Below are positions 7,670 to 13,899 of a stretch of 13,899 bases of DNA, piece by piece (the first letter of the stretch is position 1; each line of letters opens with the position of its first letter). The stretch is taken from contig CAXAUF010000061.1 of the NCBI GenBank assembly GCA_963972425.1, forward strand, positions 1 through 13,899, written 5' to 3'. The DNA is from Algorimicrobium sp002414705. Lineage in GTDB: Bacteria; Bacteroidota; Bacteroidia; Flavobacteriales; Flavobacteriaceae. The notes beneath the pieces were generated by a model. The model worked only from the letters and a program-made list of their open reading frames with translations, was not told the origin of the DNA and made no database searches. The position numbers and the translations under genes are program-made.

Positions 7670-9031
7670 TTGGACGCAATTACCTTTCAAGATTTAAAAT
7701 TAAGTACGCCTTTATACAACGCATTAGACGATTTAGGCTTTACCAATCCAACACCAATTCAGGCAGAAGCCTTTAGTGTGGTAGCTTCAGGGACTGATGT
7801 GGTTGGGATTGCGCAAACCGGAACAGGTAAAACGTTTGCTTATATGTTGCCTATTTTAAGAGGTTTAAAATATTCAGAACAGGAAAGTCCCCGTGTTTTA
7901 GTTATGGTACCAACGCGAGAATTAGTGGTTCAGGTGGTTGACGAAATTGAAAAATTAGCCAAATACATAAATGTTCGCGTGTTGGGTGTTTATGGAGGCG
8001 TAAATATTAATGCACAAAAACGTGCCGTTGCAGAAGGTATTGATATTATCGTGGCCACTCCAGGACGCTTATATGATTTAGCCGTTAGCCGTGTGTTGCA
8101 ATTAAAATCCATTCAGAAACTAGTTATTGATGAAGTCGATGTGATGTTGGATTTAGGTTTCAGACACCAGCTTATCAATATTTTTGATATTCTACCAGAA
8201 AGACGTCAGAACATTATGTTTTCGGCAACAATGACGGAAGATGTGGATGCGTTAATCAATGATTTTTTTACGGCTCCACAACGCGTTTCCATTGCTGTTT
8301 CTGGAACACCTTTAGAAAACATTGAGCAACATAAATATGCGGTTCCTAATTTCTATACGAAGTTAAACTTGCTGAAAAGCATTTTAAAAGATACTGAAAC
8401 CTATAATAAAGTATTGATTTTTGTTGGTTTCAAGAAAATGGCAGATCGTTTATTTGATGCATTAGATGAAAATTTCCATGATGAATTATGCGTGATTCAC
8501 TCCAATAAAACTCAAAATTACCGTTTACGAAGTATTGAACAGTTTCGCGCTGGTGACAATAGAATTTTAGTTGCAACCGATGTTATGGCACGTGGTTTGG
8601 ATATTGATAATGTATCTCACGTTATTAATTTTGATACACCCAATTTTCCTGAAAACTATATGCACAGAATTGGTAGAACTGGTCGTGCAGAACGTGAAGG
8701 GCAAGCCTTACTTTTTTACACCGAAAAAGAACAAGATGCTCTGGAGCGTATTGAAGGTTTGATGCAAATGACAATCCCACAAATTGAATTCCCTGAAAAT
8801 GTTACTATTTCTACAGATCTTTTAGAGGAAGAACGTCCTCAAATATTAGAACGCAATAATCCAACTAAATTACGTGACGAAGATGCTCCAGGTCCAGCTT
8901 TTCATGAAAAGAAAGAAAAGAATAGTAAGGAAAATTTAGGAGGTTCGTATAAATTTAAGATTGCTGCGAAATATAAAAAACCTAAAACTCGTGGTGATAA
9001 GAATTATAATAAGCGAAATAAGAAAAAATAG
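7670..9031 (+). CDS. DEAD-box ATP-dependent RNA helicase
   Basis: A 453-residue two-RecA-domain RNA helicase, presumably acting in ribosome assembly or mRNA remodelling. The ordered motifs are complete: Q motif around 24-31, motif I AQTGTGKT (48-55), Ia PTRELV (81-86), Ib TPGRL (130-134), motif II DEVD (154-157), III SAT (185-187), V ATDVMARGLD (302-311) and VI HRIGRTGR (332-339). Motif II is DEVD rather than DEAD; both catalytic acidic residues are kept. The last 25 or so residues are strongly basic (KYKKPKT, KRNKKK), a likely RNA-binding tail. Start: TTG at 7670, because an in-frame stop lies at 7634-7636 and no ATG or GTG falls between. The closest named groups are RhlE/CshA-like helicases, but the tail is too variable to assign one. 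It diverges from pabB. Confidence 0.95.
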   Translation: MDAITFQDLKLSTPLYNALDDLGFTNPTPIQAEAFSVVASGTDVVGIAQTGTGKTFAYMLPILRGLKYSEQESPRVLVMVPTRELVVQVVDEIEKLAKYINVRVLGVYGGVNINAQKRAVAEGIDIIVATPGRLYDLAVSRVLQLKSIQKLVIDEVDVMLDLGFRHQLINIFDILPERRQNIMFSATMTEDVDALINDFFTAPQRVSIAVSGTPLENIEQHKYAVPNFYTKLNLLKSILKDTETYNKVLIFVGFKKMADRLFDALDENFHDELCVIHSNKTQNYRLRSIEQFRAGDNRILVATDVMARGLDIDNVSHVINFDTPNFPENYMHRIGRTGRAEREGQALLFYTEKEQDALERIEGLMQMTIPQIEFPENVTISTDLLEEERPQILERNNPTKLRDEDAPGPAFHEKKEKNSKENLGGSYKFKIAAKYKKPKTRGDKNYNKRNKKK

Positions 9032-9107
9032 TTTAATCTAAAAGTATACATTATCTCCATAAACAATTAATAATACTAATAGTATTTGATAAAAAACTAT
9101 TTGACAT

Positions 9108-9138
9108 AAAAATCCCCTACCATTTCTGGTAAGGGATT
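9108..9138 (-). terminator. Hairpin with GAAA tetraloop, minus-strand terminator-like
   Basis: The arms 9111-9122 and 9127-9138 form a 12-bp stem. In minus-strand RNA the one irregular position is a G-U pair and the loop is GAAA, a stable GNRA tetraloop. In plus-strand RNA the same position is a C-A mismatch and the loop is UUUC. The minus orientation ends in a run of five T (complement of 9108-9112), while the plus orientation has no T run right after the stem. So it fits minus-strand termination much better. It may be a second, back-up stop for the esterase transcript or the end of an unseen transcript. Confidence 0.6.
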
Positions 9139-9344
9139 CGCAAATAATCTGTTTTCCTTTTAAAACCTTCCTAACAATAATTTAAACAATAAACAAAGTT
9201 TGCTTTAAAATTCAAATTGACTATCTGCAATTTGCTATTATTCAATCTTTAAATATCTTCATTTTTTACTAATTGCCAAAATTTTCAAGGTTTATTTTAA
9301 TAAAAACCATCTAAAAATCAATAAGATACATTGCTTTTAAACAT

Positions 9345-9386
9345 AAAAAAGACCTTATTTGAAGTTTCATCAACAAATATAGTCTT
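9345..9386 (-). terminator. Likely terminator of the esterase gene
   Basis: The arms 9349-9361 and 9374-9386 pair over 11 of 13 positions, with a two-base internal mismatch and a 12-base loop. On the minus strand the stem leads into six T (complement of 9345-9350). It lies 26 bases beyond the esterase stop codon, the expected place. The stem is AT-rich, so the strength is uncertain. Confidence 0.6.
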
Positions 9387-9412
9387 AACTAAATATTCTA
9401 TTTACTAAAAAA

Positions 9413-10645
9413 CTATTTCTTGTTAAGTGTTTCCAATCTATTTTTATGGTAGTCGCTTCCACTTAATTCATAAGCCTTTGTTACAAATTTTATTGCGGAC
9501 GGATAATTCTGTATTGCTTCAAAATAATCTGCCATAGAATCATATGCGTTTGCACTTTCCGGATAATATTTAAGCGCTTGTTCAAAATACATTTTAGATT
9601 TATCAAGCTGCTGCATTTCTAAATTCATATAACCACTCATGTTTAAAAGAAATTCAGGATATGGTGGAACAGCATATCCAAAGTGCTTTTTTAGTTTTGC
9701 TTCGCGAAAAGCCATAATTTTTAAAAGTTCGTCTTTACTCGTTTCTGCATTGTTTATTTTGGATGTATTTTCCATTTGAAACCATTTAAAGGTTTCCAAT
9801 AATCCATCTTTTATTGAAGGTAACGGAATGGTTCCATGTAAATCATTTGGGTAAAATTGCCAGTAAAATGTTAAATCACTTTGCGAGTTGGTTTTCATTA
9901 TTTCAGCAAATTGCAAATTGGAACGGGAAAACAACGTAAAATCGGTTGTATCATTCATTACATTTCCTAGGGTAACTTCTGGATTTTGCATGTGTAATTG
10001 TCCACTTAATGACATATATACTGATTTTTCTGATAGCTTGGTGTTTGCTAAAACGTCATTCATTTGTTGCAATAATATTTGATCATCCCAATCCAAACTT
10101 GGATCTATACTTAAATAGTTTGCAAATAGTTGGGATTTATGTATTAATGCATAAAGACTAAATAATCCACCATAAGAATGACCTATAAGTGTTCTGTAAT
10201 TTGTTGCTGGATAATTTTTCTCAATATGTGGAATTAGCTCTGTTTCAATAAACCTTAAAAAAATTTCGGCTTCGCCATTTTCTTCAGAAAATGGCATACC
10301 ATATTTGCTTGAAATTTTAGTTGGTGTTAAATCTCGTGTTCTATTTTCCGCGTTAGAAATACCTACCAATATCGTTTCAGGCATAAAACCACCACTGTAA
10401 AATTGGTGTACATTACTAACTATTGGAAACAATACTTCACCGTCCAAAAGAATAATAACTGGATATTTGTTTGAAGGATTGGTGTTAAAACTTTCAGGAA
10501 CTTCCACAAAAATAGTTCGCGATTCCTTAAGAGTTTCTGAATAAAGGCTATCTTTTTTTCCAACTTTAGTAAGATAATCAGATGTTTGTGCCTGACCGAC
10601 TAGTTGACTTAAGATGCATATAATGACATATAACATGTTACGCAT
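9413..10645 (-). CDS. Secreted alpha/beta-hydrolase esterase with C-terminal TPRs
   Basis: A 410-residue exported protein. Residues 1-20 are a signal peptide ending VGQAQ, likely cleaved there; no lipobox Cys follows. Residues about 30-290 match the putative esterase family (Pfam Esterase, the group with esterase D, enterochelin esterase Fes and YbbA-like proteins). Seen are PVIILLDGE at 62-70, the nucleophile elbow GHSYGG at 155-160 (Ser157), SIDPSLDWD at 179-187 and a candidate catalytic His270 in DLHGT. From about 335 on there are TPR-like helices, including YFEQALKYYPESANAY and YPSAIKFVTKAYEL. The substrate cannot be read from the sequence; siderophore, acyl or acetyl esters are all possible. 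It lies 25 bases downstream of the ExbB-like gene on the same strand, probably as one operon. Met4 is an alternative start that would also keep a signal peptide. Confidence 0.85.
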   Translation of the reverse strand: MRNMLYVIICILSQLVGQAQTSDYLTKVGKKDSLYSETLKESRTIFVEVPESFNTNPSNKYPVIILLDGEVLFPIVSNVHQFYSGGFMPETILVGISNAENRTRDLTPTKISSKYGMPFSEENGEAEIFLRFIETELIPHIEKNYPATNYRTLIGHSYGGLFSLYALIHKSQLFANYLSIDPSLDWDDQILLQQMNDVLANTKLSEKSVYMSLSGQLHMQNPEVTLGNVMNDTTDFTLFSRSNLQFAEIMKTNSQSDLTFYWQFYPNDLHGTIPLPSIKDGLLETFKWFQMENTSKINNAETSKDELLKIMAFREAKLKKHFGYAVPPYPEFLLNMSGYMNLEMQQLDKSKMYFEQALKYYPESANAYDSMADYFEAIQNYPSAIKFVTKAYELSGSDYHKNRLETLNKK

Positions 10646-10670
10646 TTTTATATAATTTTATTATTAGTAA

Positions 10671-11054
10671 TTAAGCTTCTTGTTGTGACCATTTCAAAAA
10701 GAGAATACCTATTCTAGCAATAATAAAGGTCAACAATCCATAACCAGCTGTTAATAAAGACACTTTTAAACCACCTGCAAATACAGATGGATCTGCATCA
10801 CCCATGGCTTGAACAGAATCGAAAGCTGTAATTAAACCAATTATGGATGCTAAAAAGCCTATAACCAAACCTAACAAACTACTGTCTGCAGCTAATTGGA
10901 GCATTTTTCTAGATTGAATAACATTAGATTTTAAACTACTAAATCCTTTAATTAAAAAAACAATGGATGCAATTAAACAAATTGTAATTAAAGACATCAT
11001 GATGGGTCCACCTTCCGAAAAAGGATTTATGACTAATAAAGCTGATAAATTCAT
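10671..11054 (-). CDS. Small MotA/TolQ/ExbB-like membrane protein
   Basis: A 127-residue inner-membrane protein with three predicted membrane segments at about 17-37, 60-80 and 96-121. The last two and their connector resemble the core of the MotA/TolQ/ExbB proton-channel family: GFLASIIGLITAF at 66-78 aligns with the family pattern GLLGTVxGxxxAF, and LLTAGYGL at 100-107 aligns with the TA-x-GL pattern of the last helix. It is about half the length of ExbB or TolQ, lacking their long cytoplasmic insert. No ExbD, TolR, MotB or TonB partner is in the window. Proton conduction is therefore an inference from similarity only. It is the first gene of a probable operon with the secreted esterase, and it diverges from the LytS/LytTR pair. 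ATG start. Confidence 0.75.
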   Translation of the reverse strand: MNLSALLVINPFSEGGPIMMSLITICLIASIVFLIKGFSSLKSNVIQSRKMLQLAADSSLLGLVIGFLASIIGLITAFDSVQAMGDADPSVFAGGLKVSLLTAGYGLLTFIIARIGILFLKWSQQEA

Positions 11055-11082
11055 AAACGTATAGTTTTAGTTAAACACAATA

Positions 11083-11090
11083 CAAACATA
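11083..11090 (-). promoter_or_regulatory. Candidate -7 element of the ExbB-like/esterase operon
   Basis: The minus strand reads TATGTTTG, an exact match to TAnnTTTG, 28 bases upstream of the ATG of the ExbB-like gene. No clear -33 TTTG is seen. The spacing gives a leader of roughly 20-25 bases. Confidence 0.5.
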
Positions 11091-11121
11091 AGCTGCTTCC
11101 TGAATGATAACTTAAAAATGC

Positions 11122-11218
11122 GATGAATAACGGAATTAACCTTGGATATAACCTCATGTAGAAACCAATACTAAATCTGTTATTCGTCTACAAAATATGA
11201 AATCGCATGAAAAACGTT
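11122..11218. promoter_or_regulatory. Three-copy motif, candidate operator in divergent promoter region
   Basis: Three related 12-base sites lie between the divergent genes. Site A is GATGAATAACGGA (11122-11134). Site B is its inverted copy TCTGTTATTCGTC (11176-11188), matching 11 of 13 on the opposite strand. Site C is ATGAAAAACGTT (11207-11218), in the same orientation as A. The shared core on one strand is close to ATGAAWAACG. Centres are about 53, 31 and 84 bases apart, near whole numbers of helical turns. A and B could also pair in RNA with two G-U pairs around a 41-base loop. Binding by the neighbouring LytTR regulator is a guess; the core GTT with flanking A/T loosely recalls LytTR boxes but not at the classical direct-repeat spacing. 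Confidence 0.4.
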
Positions 11219-11219
11219 G

Positions 11220-11227
11220 TATTATTG
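11220..11227 (+). promoter_or_regulatory. Possible -7 element of the kinase promoter
   Basis: TATTATTG is one mismatch from TAnnTTTG. It lies 17 bases before the kinase ATG and directly after motif copy C. A protein bound at that copy would lie close to RNA polymerase. Weak on sequence alone. Confidence 0.3.
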
Positions 11228-11244
11228 TAGCGTAATTATTCACT

Positions 11245-12297
11245 ATGTTTTTTAATAAATTAATTTTAAAAGCTTTTGTTCGGGTTTTACTACATCTTTT
11301 ATTTTGGTGTGGTGTTTTGTTGTTTTTTACAAAATTCTTTAGTGCTAAAAATGAAAATTTTAATGACACACTTTTATTTTCATTATTTATAATGCCTATT
11401 ACCATTGCTACAACCTATGTTTCAGCTTATAAATTAATTCCAGACTATTTAATTACCAAGCGCTATTTACAGTTTGTGCTTTATAGTTTATATACCCTTA
11501 TTATTTCTGGATATGTCATCATGTTATCCGTATTTTTTAGCTTAATTTATTTAGCTAATTTTCAATACGAGGCTATGAATCCAGTTACTCGGAATATATT
11601 TATCATAACCTCTGGCGTGTACTTGGTGGTTATTTTAGTCAGTGCCTTTAAGTTGCTACAATTGAATTTGAAACACACTGAAAAAACAAAAAAACTGGAA
11701 AACAAAATTTTAGAAACGCAATTAAAACTTAAAGAACAGGAACTTCAGTATTTAAAAATGCAGATTCATCCACATTTCTTGTTTAATACATTAAATACCA
11801 TGTATGGCTTTGCATTGAAGAAAGCCGATGAAACACCAGAAATGATTTTAAAACTCTCCAATTTGCTGGATTACTTATTATATCAAGTAGATAAACCTTT
11901 TGTACTTTTAACGGAAGAAATACATCATATTGAAGATTATATAGCACTTGAAAATTTGCGATTTAATGATACATTAGATGTCAATTTTAATTGTGATAAT
12001 ATTCCAGAAACCACAAAAATAGCACCTATGCTCCTGCTTCCTTTTGTGGAAAACAGTTTTAAACATGGTCGCTTAAAAGCAGGAAAACTAAGCATTCATA
12101 TAGAGCTGAAGGTTGAAGGGAATCAGATTGTTTTTTCTATTGAAAATACGAGTTCTAAAATAGAAAATACAAAAGACGGTATTGGTTTGCAAAATATTCA
12201 GAAACGCCTAGATTTACTTTATAAAAACCAGTATCATTTAACTATTTTAAATTCTGATGATTTGTTTAAAGTACGTTTAACATTAAAAACTAATTAA
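11245..12297 (+). CDS. LytS/YehU-type sensor histidine kinase
   Basis: A 350-residue membrane sensor kinase. Four hydrophobic segments (about 10-30, 42-62, 76-103 and 117-140) form the N-terminal membrane sensor, with no large periplasmic domain. A charged coiled-coil linker follows (about 143-170). The His_kinase domain (Pfam PF06580) begins with QIHPHFLFNTLNT at 173-185, with His175 and His177 as candidates for the phosphorylated residue. The ATP-binding lid shows LLLPFVENSFKHG at 263-275 (N box) and DGIGLQNIQKRL at 311-322 (G box). This is the usual Bacteroidota architecture, partnered with a LytTR regulator. The stop codon TAA is followed with no gap by the TTG start of the regulator, so the two are coupled. 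The ligand or stimulus is unknown. Confidence 0.93.
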   Translation: MFFNKLILKAFVRVLLHLLFWCGVLLFFTKFFSAKNENFNDTLLFSLFIMPITIATTYVSAYKLIPDYLITKRYLQFVLYSLYTLIISGYVIMLSVFFSLIYLANFQYEAMNPVTRNIFIITSGVYLVVILVSAFKLLQLNLKHTEKTKKLENKILETQLKLKEQELQYLKMQIHPHFLFNTLNTMYGFALKKADETPEMILKLSNLLDYLLYQVDKPFVLLTEEIHHIEDYIALENLRFNDTLDVNFNCDNIPETTKIAPMLLLPFVENSFKHGRLKAGKLSIHIELKVEGNQIVFSIENTSSKIENTKDGIGLQNIQKRLDLLYKNQYHLTILNSDDLFKVRLTLKTN

Positions 12298-13014
12298 TTG
12301 CAAAACCCAAATAATATAGCCTGTTTAATTGTAGATGATGAAGCTATGGCACGAGATATCATTAGTTCGCACCTTTCAAAAATTGAAGCGATTAATGTCA
12401 TTGCCAGTTGCAGCCATGCTATGGAAGCTTTTCAGGTAATAAGTAATCATAAAATTGATTTGGTATTTTTAGATATTAATATGCCTGATATTTCTGGTAT
12501 TTCCTTTGCTAAATCCATTAATAAAAACATTAAAATAATTTTCACAACGGCTTATCGCGATTATGCTGTTGAAGGATTTGAATTGCAAGCGGTTGATTAT
12601 TTATTAAAACCCATTTCATTTGAACGTTTATTAAAAGCCGTAAACACGTATTTTGATGTGTATGCAAACAAAGAAAGCGACATAAATCTGGTTACAGAAT
12701 CGTATGCGTTTATGTTTGTACGTTCAGATAGGCGAATGATTAAAGTTGATTTTAACACGATTATTTATATTGAAAGTTTTAGCGATTATATAAAAATTCA
12801 TCTCGCCAATGAAACTATTGTTACACGAGAAACTATTACTTCTATTGAAGCCAAACTGCCAAACGAACAATTTCTGCGCATTCATAGATCGTTTATAATA
12901 GCTATAGATAAAATTACATCTTTTACCAATGAGCATGTTGTAATACATGATAAAGCTTTAACTATTAGTAGAAGTTATAAGAAATCTGTTTTGGAGGTTT
13001 TGGAACGGTTTTAA
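12298..13014 (+). CDS. LytTR-family response regulator
   Basis: A 238-residue regulator with an N-terminal receiver domain (about 7-120) and a C-terminal LytTR DNA-binding domain (about 137-236). In the receiver, the acidic pair Asp13/Asp14 lies in VDDE, the phosphoacceptor is Asp59 in LDINMPD, a conserved Thr lies in FTTAYRD and Lys104 in LLKPISF. The LytTR domain shows IIYIESFSDYIKI and FLRIHRSFI. It is presumably phosphorylated by the kinase just upstream and acts on promoters. The adjacent divergent region is a natural candidate target. The start is TTG directly after the kinase stop; no in-frame ATG occurs before the first receiver strand, so this start is well supported. Confidence 0.94.
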   Translation: MQNPNNIACLIVDDEAMARDIISSHLSKIEAINVIASCSHAMEAFQVISNHKIDLVFLDINMPDISGISFAKSINKNIKIIFTTAYRDYAVEGFELQAVDYLLKPISFERLLKAVNTYFDVYANKESDINLVTESYAFMFVRSDRRMIKVDFNTIIYIESFSDYIKIHLANETIVTRETITSIEAKLPNEQFLRIHRSFIIAIDKITSFTNEHVVIHDKALTISRSYKKSVLEVLERF

Positions 13015-13051
13015 CTCATAACCCATAGTAATAAATTAAGATTTTTTTAAA

Positions 13052-13899
13052 TTAATCTATTCTATTATACTTTTTCAAAACTTCCACCAATTTATCATGT
13101 GGTAAAGCATACGCTTTATTACCATTAATGCCTTCCATAGTTTCCGCAGCTATCATAGCATTAATTATAGCTTCTTCAACAGCTTGAACTGTAGCTTCAA
13201 AAACTGGCATGAGTTGATCGTTTGGATACATGGTAACCGTTGCCATATCGTCTCTATTAAACGCGTCTTCATTTGCTGTGGAGAATGCCAAAAATATATC
13301 GCCAGAACCATTACTACCACGACCTCCAACAATCCCAATTCCAAGTGGAATTCGTTGTGCAATGCGTTTTAATTGGTGTGGTAAAAGCGGTAAATCTGTT
13401 GCAACAATTACAATAATAGAACCATCACCTTCTTGTCTTCTAGATTTTGGTGGTGCGTTATATTTATAGTTTAATGTGTCTTTAAATTCTAATCCTACTG
13501 GCACTCCAGCAATAGACAAGTTTCTTTTAGCTCCAAAATTAGACTGAACAATAGCTCCAACGGTATAAACAGAATCTTTGATTTTAATAATTCTGGAAGC
13601 CGTTCCTGTTCCGCCTTTAAAACCTAAACACATCATTCCCGTTCCACCACCAACATTACCTTCGGCTATTTTACCCGTTTTGGCATCTTCAATAGCTTCT
13701 AATACATGTTTTTCTGTAACATGGAAACCGTAAATATCATTTAGAAAACCATCGTAGGTTTCGGCTACTACAGGATAGGTGTACCACCAATCTTCGCCTG
13801 AATACCAATCCGTATTGACATACCATTTTAAAACAGCATCTCGAACAACACCAACACTATTAGTATTAGATACTGAAATGTTTGTTACATCTTCCGTAA
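13052..13899 (-). CDS. P1-family (DmpA-like) peptidase, 5' end missing
   Basis: The open frame runs from the window edge to the stop at 13052, giving 281 visible residues; the N-terminus lies outside. It belongs to the DmpA/BapA group (MEROPS S58, N-terminal-nucleophile aminopeptidases and beta-aminopeptidases). The family core GNVGGGTGMMCLGFKGGTG (visible 80-98) is present. The self-cleavage and nucleophile site is predicted at Gly-Ser in GDGSIIVIVATD; Ser160 of the visible part is encoded at 13418-13420 and corresponds to DmpA Ser250. Such proteins cut themselves into alpha and beta chains before this Ser. The first ATG in the visible frame (13636) lies inside the conserved core and is not the start. 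Whether the protein has a signal peptide cannot be seen. It converges on the LytTR gene with a 37-base gap. Confidence 0.9.
   Translation of the reverse strand, partial: TEDVTNISVSNTNSVGVVRDAVLKWYVNTDWYSGEDWWYTYPVVAETYDGFLNDIYGFHVTEKHVLEAIEDAKTGKIAEGNVGGGTGMMCLGFKGGTGTASRIIKIKDSVYTVGAIVQSNFGAKRNLSIAGVPVGLEFKDTLNYKYNAPPKSRRQEGDGSIIVIVATDLPLLPHQLKRIAQRIPLGIGIVGGRGSNGSGDIFLAFSTANEDAFNRDDMATVTMYPNDQLMPVFEATVQAVEEAIINAMIAAETMEGINGNKAYALPHDKLVEVLKKYNRID

Larger units (their letters stand above)
9032..9412. other. Gene-free convergent intergenic region
   Basis: This 381-base, very AT-rich stretch separates the 3' ends of the helicase and esterase genes. It contains two hairpins, at 9111-9138 and 9349-9386, both oriented as minus-strand terminators. 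No frame between them looks coding, and no full TAnnTTTG box is visible on either strand. A short near-repeat built on TATTTGA and an A run occurs at 9084-9110. No strong plus-strand terminator for the helicase is visible. Confidence 0.7.

Noticed and set aside
11053..11061. LytTR-like box TACGTTTAT overlapping the start of the ExbB-like gene
   Set aside because: It matches the loose LytTR half-site pattern, but no second copy stands at the 21-base direct-repeat spacing and the pattern is common in such DNA.
11154..11405. 83-codon minus-strand frame overlapping the start of the kinase gene
   Set aside because: It covers the conserved kinase N-terminus and the promoter region, shows no domain or signal, and fits a chance open frame in AT-rich DNA.
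13015..13051. Near-palindrome AGATTTTTTTAAATTAATCT between the regulator and the peptidase gene
   Set aside because: It is made only of A/T pairs apart from one G-C, with no spare loop and no T run in the right place, so a bidirectional terminator is not supported.

Overview
The window looks like ordinary chromosome from a marine or soil Bacteroidota, most likely Flavobacteriaceae. The signs are strong AT richness, promoter-like TAnnTTTG boxes in place of sigma70 -10 boxes, no clear Shine-Dalgarno sequences, several TTG starts, and a gene repertoire typical of the group (three-domain DsbD, LytS/LytTR pair, TPR-tailed secreted esterase, DmpA-type P1 peptidase). I see no phage, insertion sequence, CRISPR array, tRNA or rRNA.

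Left part (1-7524). The last codons of an unidentified plus-strand gene (1-77) converge on a long minus-strand block. In transcription order this reads pabB (aminodeoxychorismate synthase component I, folate), tilS (tRNA-Ile lysidine synthetase), dsbD (membrane reductant transporter), a rho-independent terminator, ade (adenine deaminase) and a YheT-like alpha/beta hydrolase. Two junctions, tilS/dsbD and ade/yheT, are near-identical stop-start couplings of the form TAA-N-ATG. The dsbD start is moved 28 codons inward from the longest open frame.

Middle (7525-9412). A divergent promoter region separates pabB from a plus-strand DEAD-box RNA helicase, and both genes appear to start with TTG. The helicase carries DEVD in motif II. 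It is followed by a 381-base gene-free stretch with two hairpins, both oriented as minus-strand terminators. One serves the secreted esterase gene. The other, with a GAAA tetraloop, has no obvious minus-strand gene of its own.

Right part (9413-13899). A secreted esterase with C-terminal TPRs and a small orphan MotA/TolQ/ExbB-like membrane protein form a minus-strand pair. It diverges from a plus-strand LytS-type histidine kinase plus LytTR response regulator. The 190-base divergent region holds three copies of an approximately 12-base motif at near-integral helical spacing, a candidate operator. The window ends inside a minus-strand P1-family (DmpA-like) peptidase gene.

Most of this is housekeeping. 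The least understood unit is the orphan ExbB-like protein with its esterase next to a private two-component system. That is the best candidate for an undescribed function, but nothing here proves a new system.
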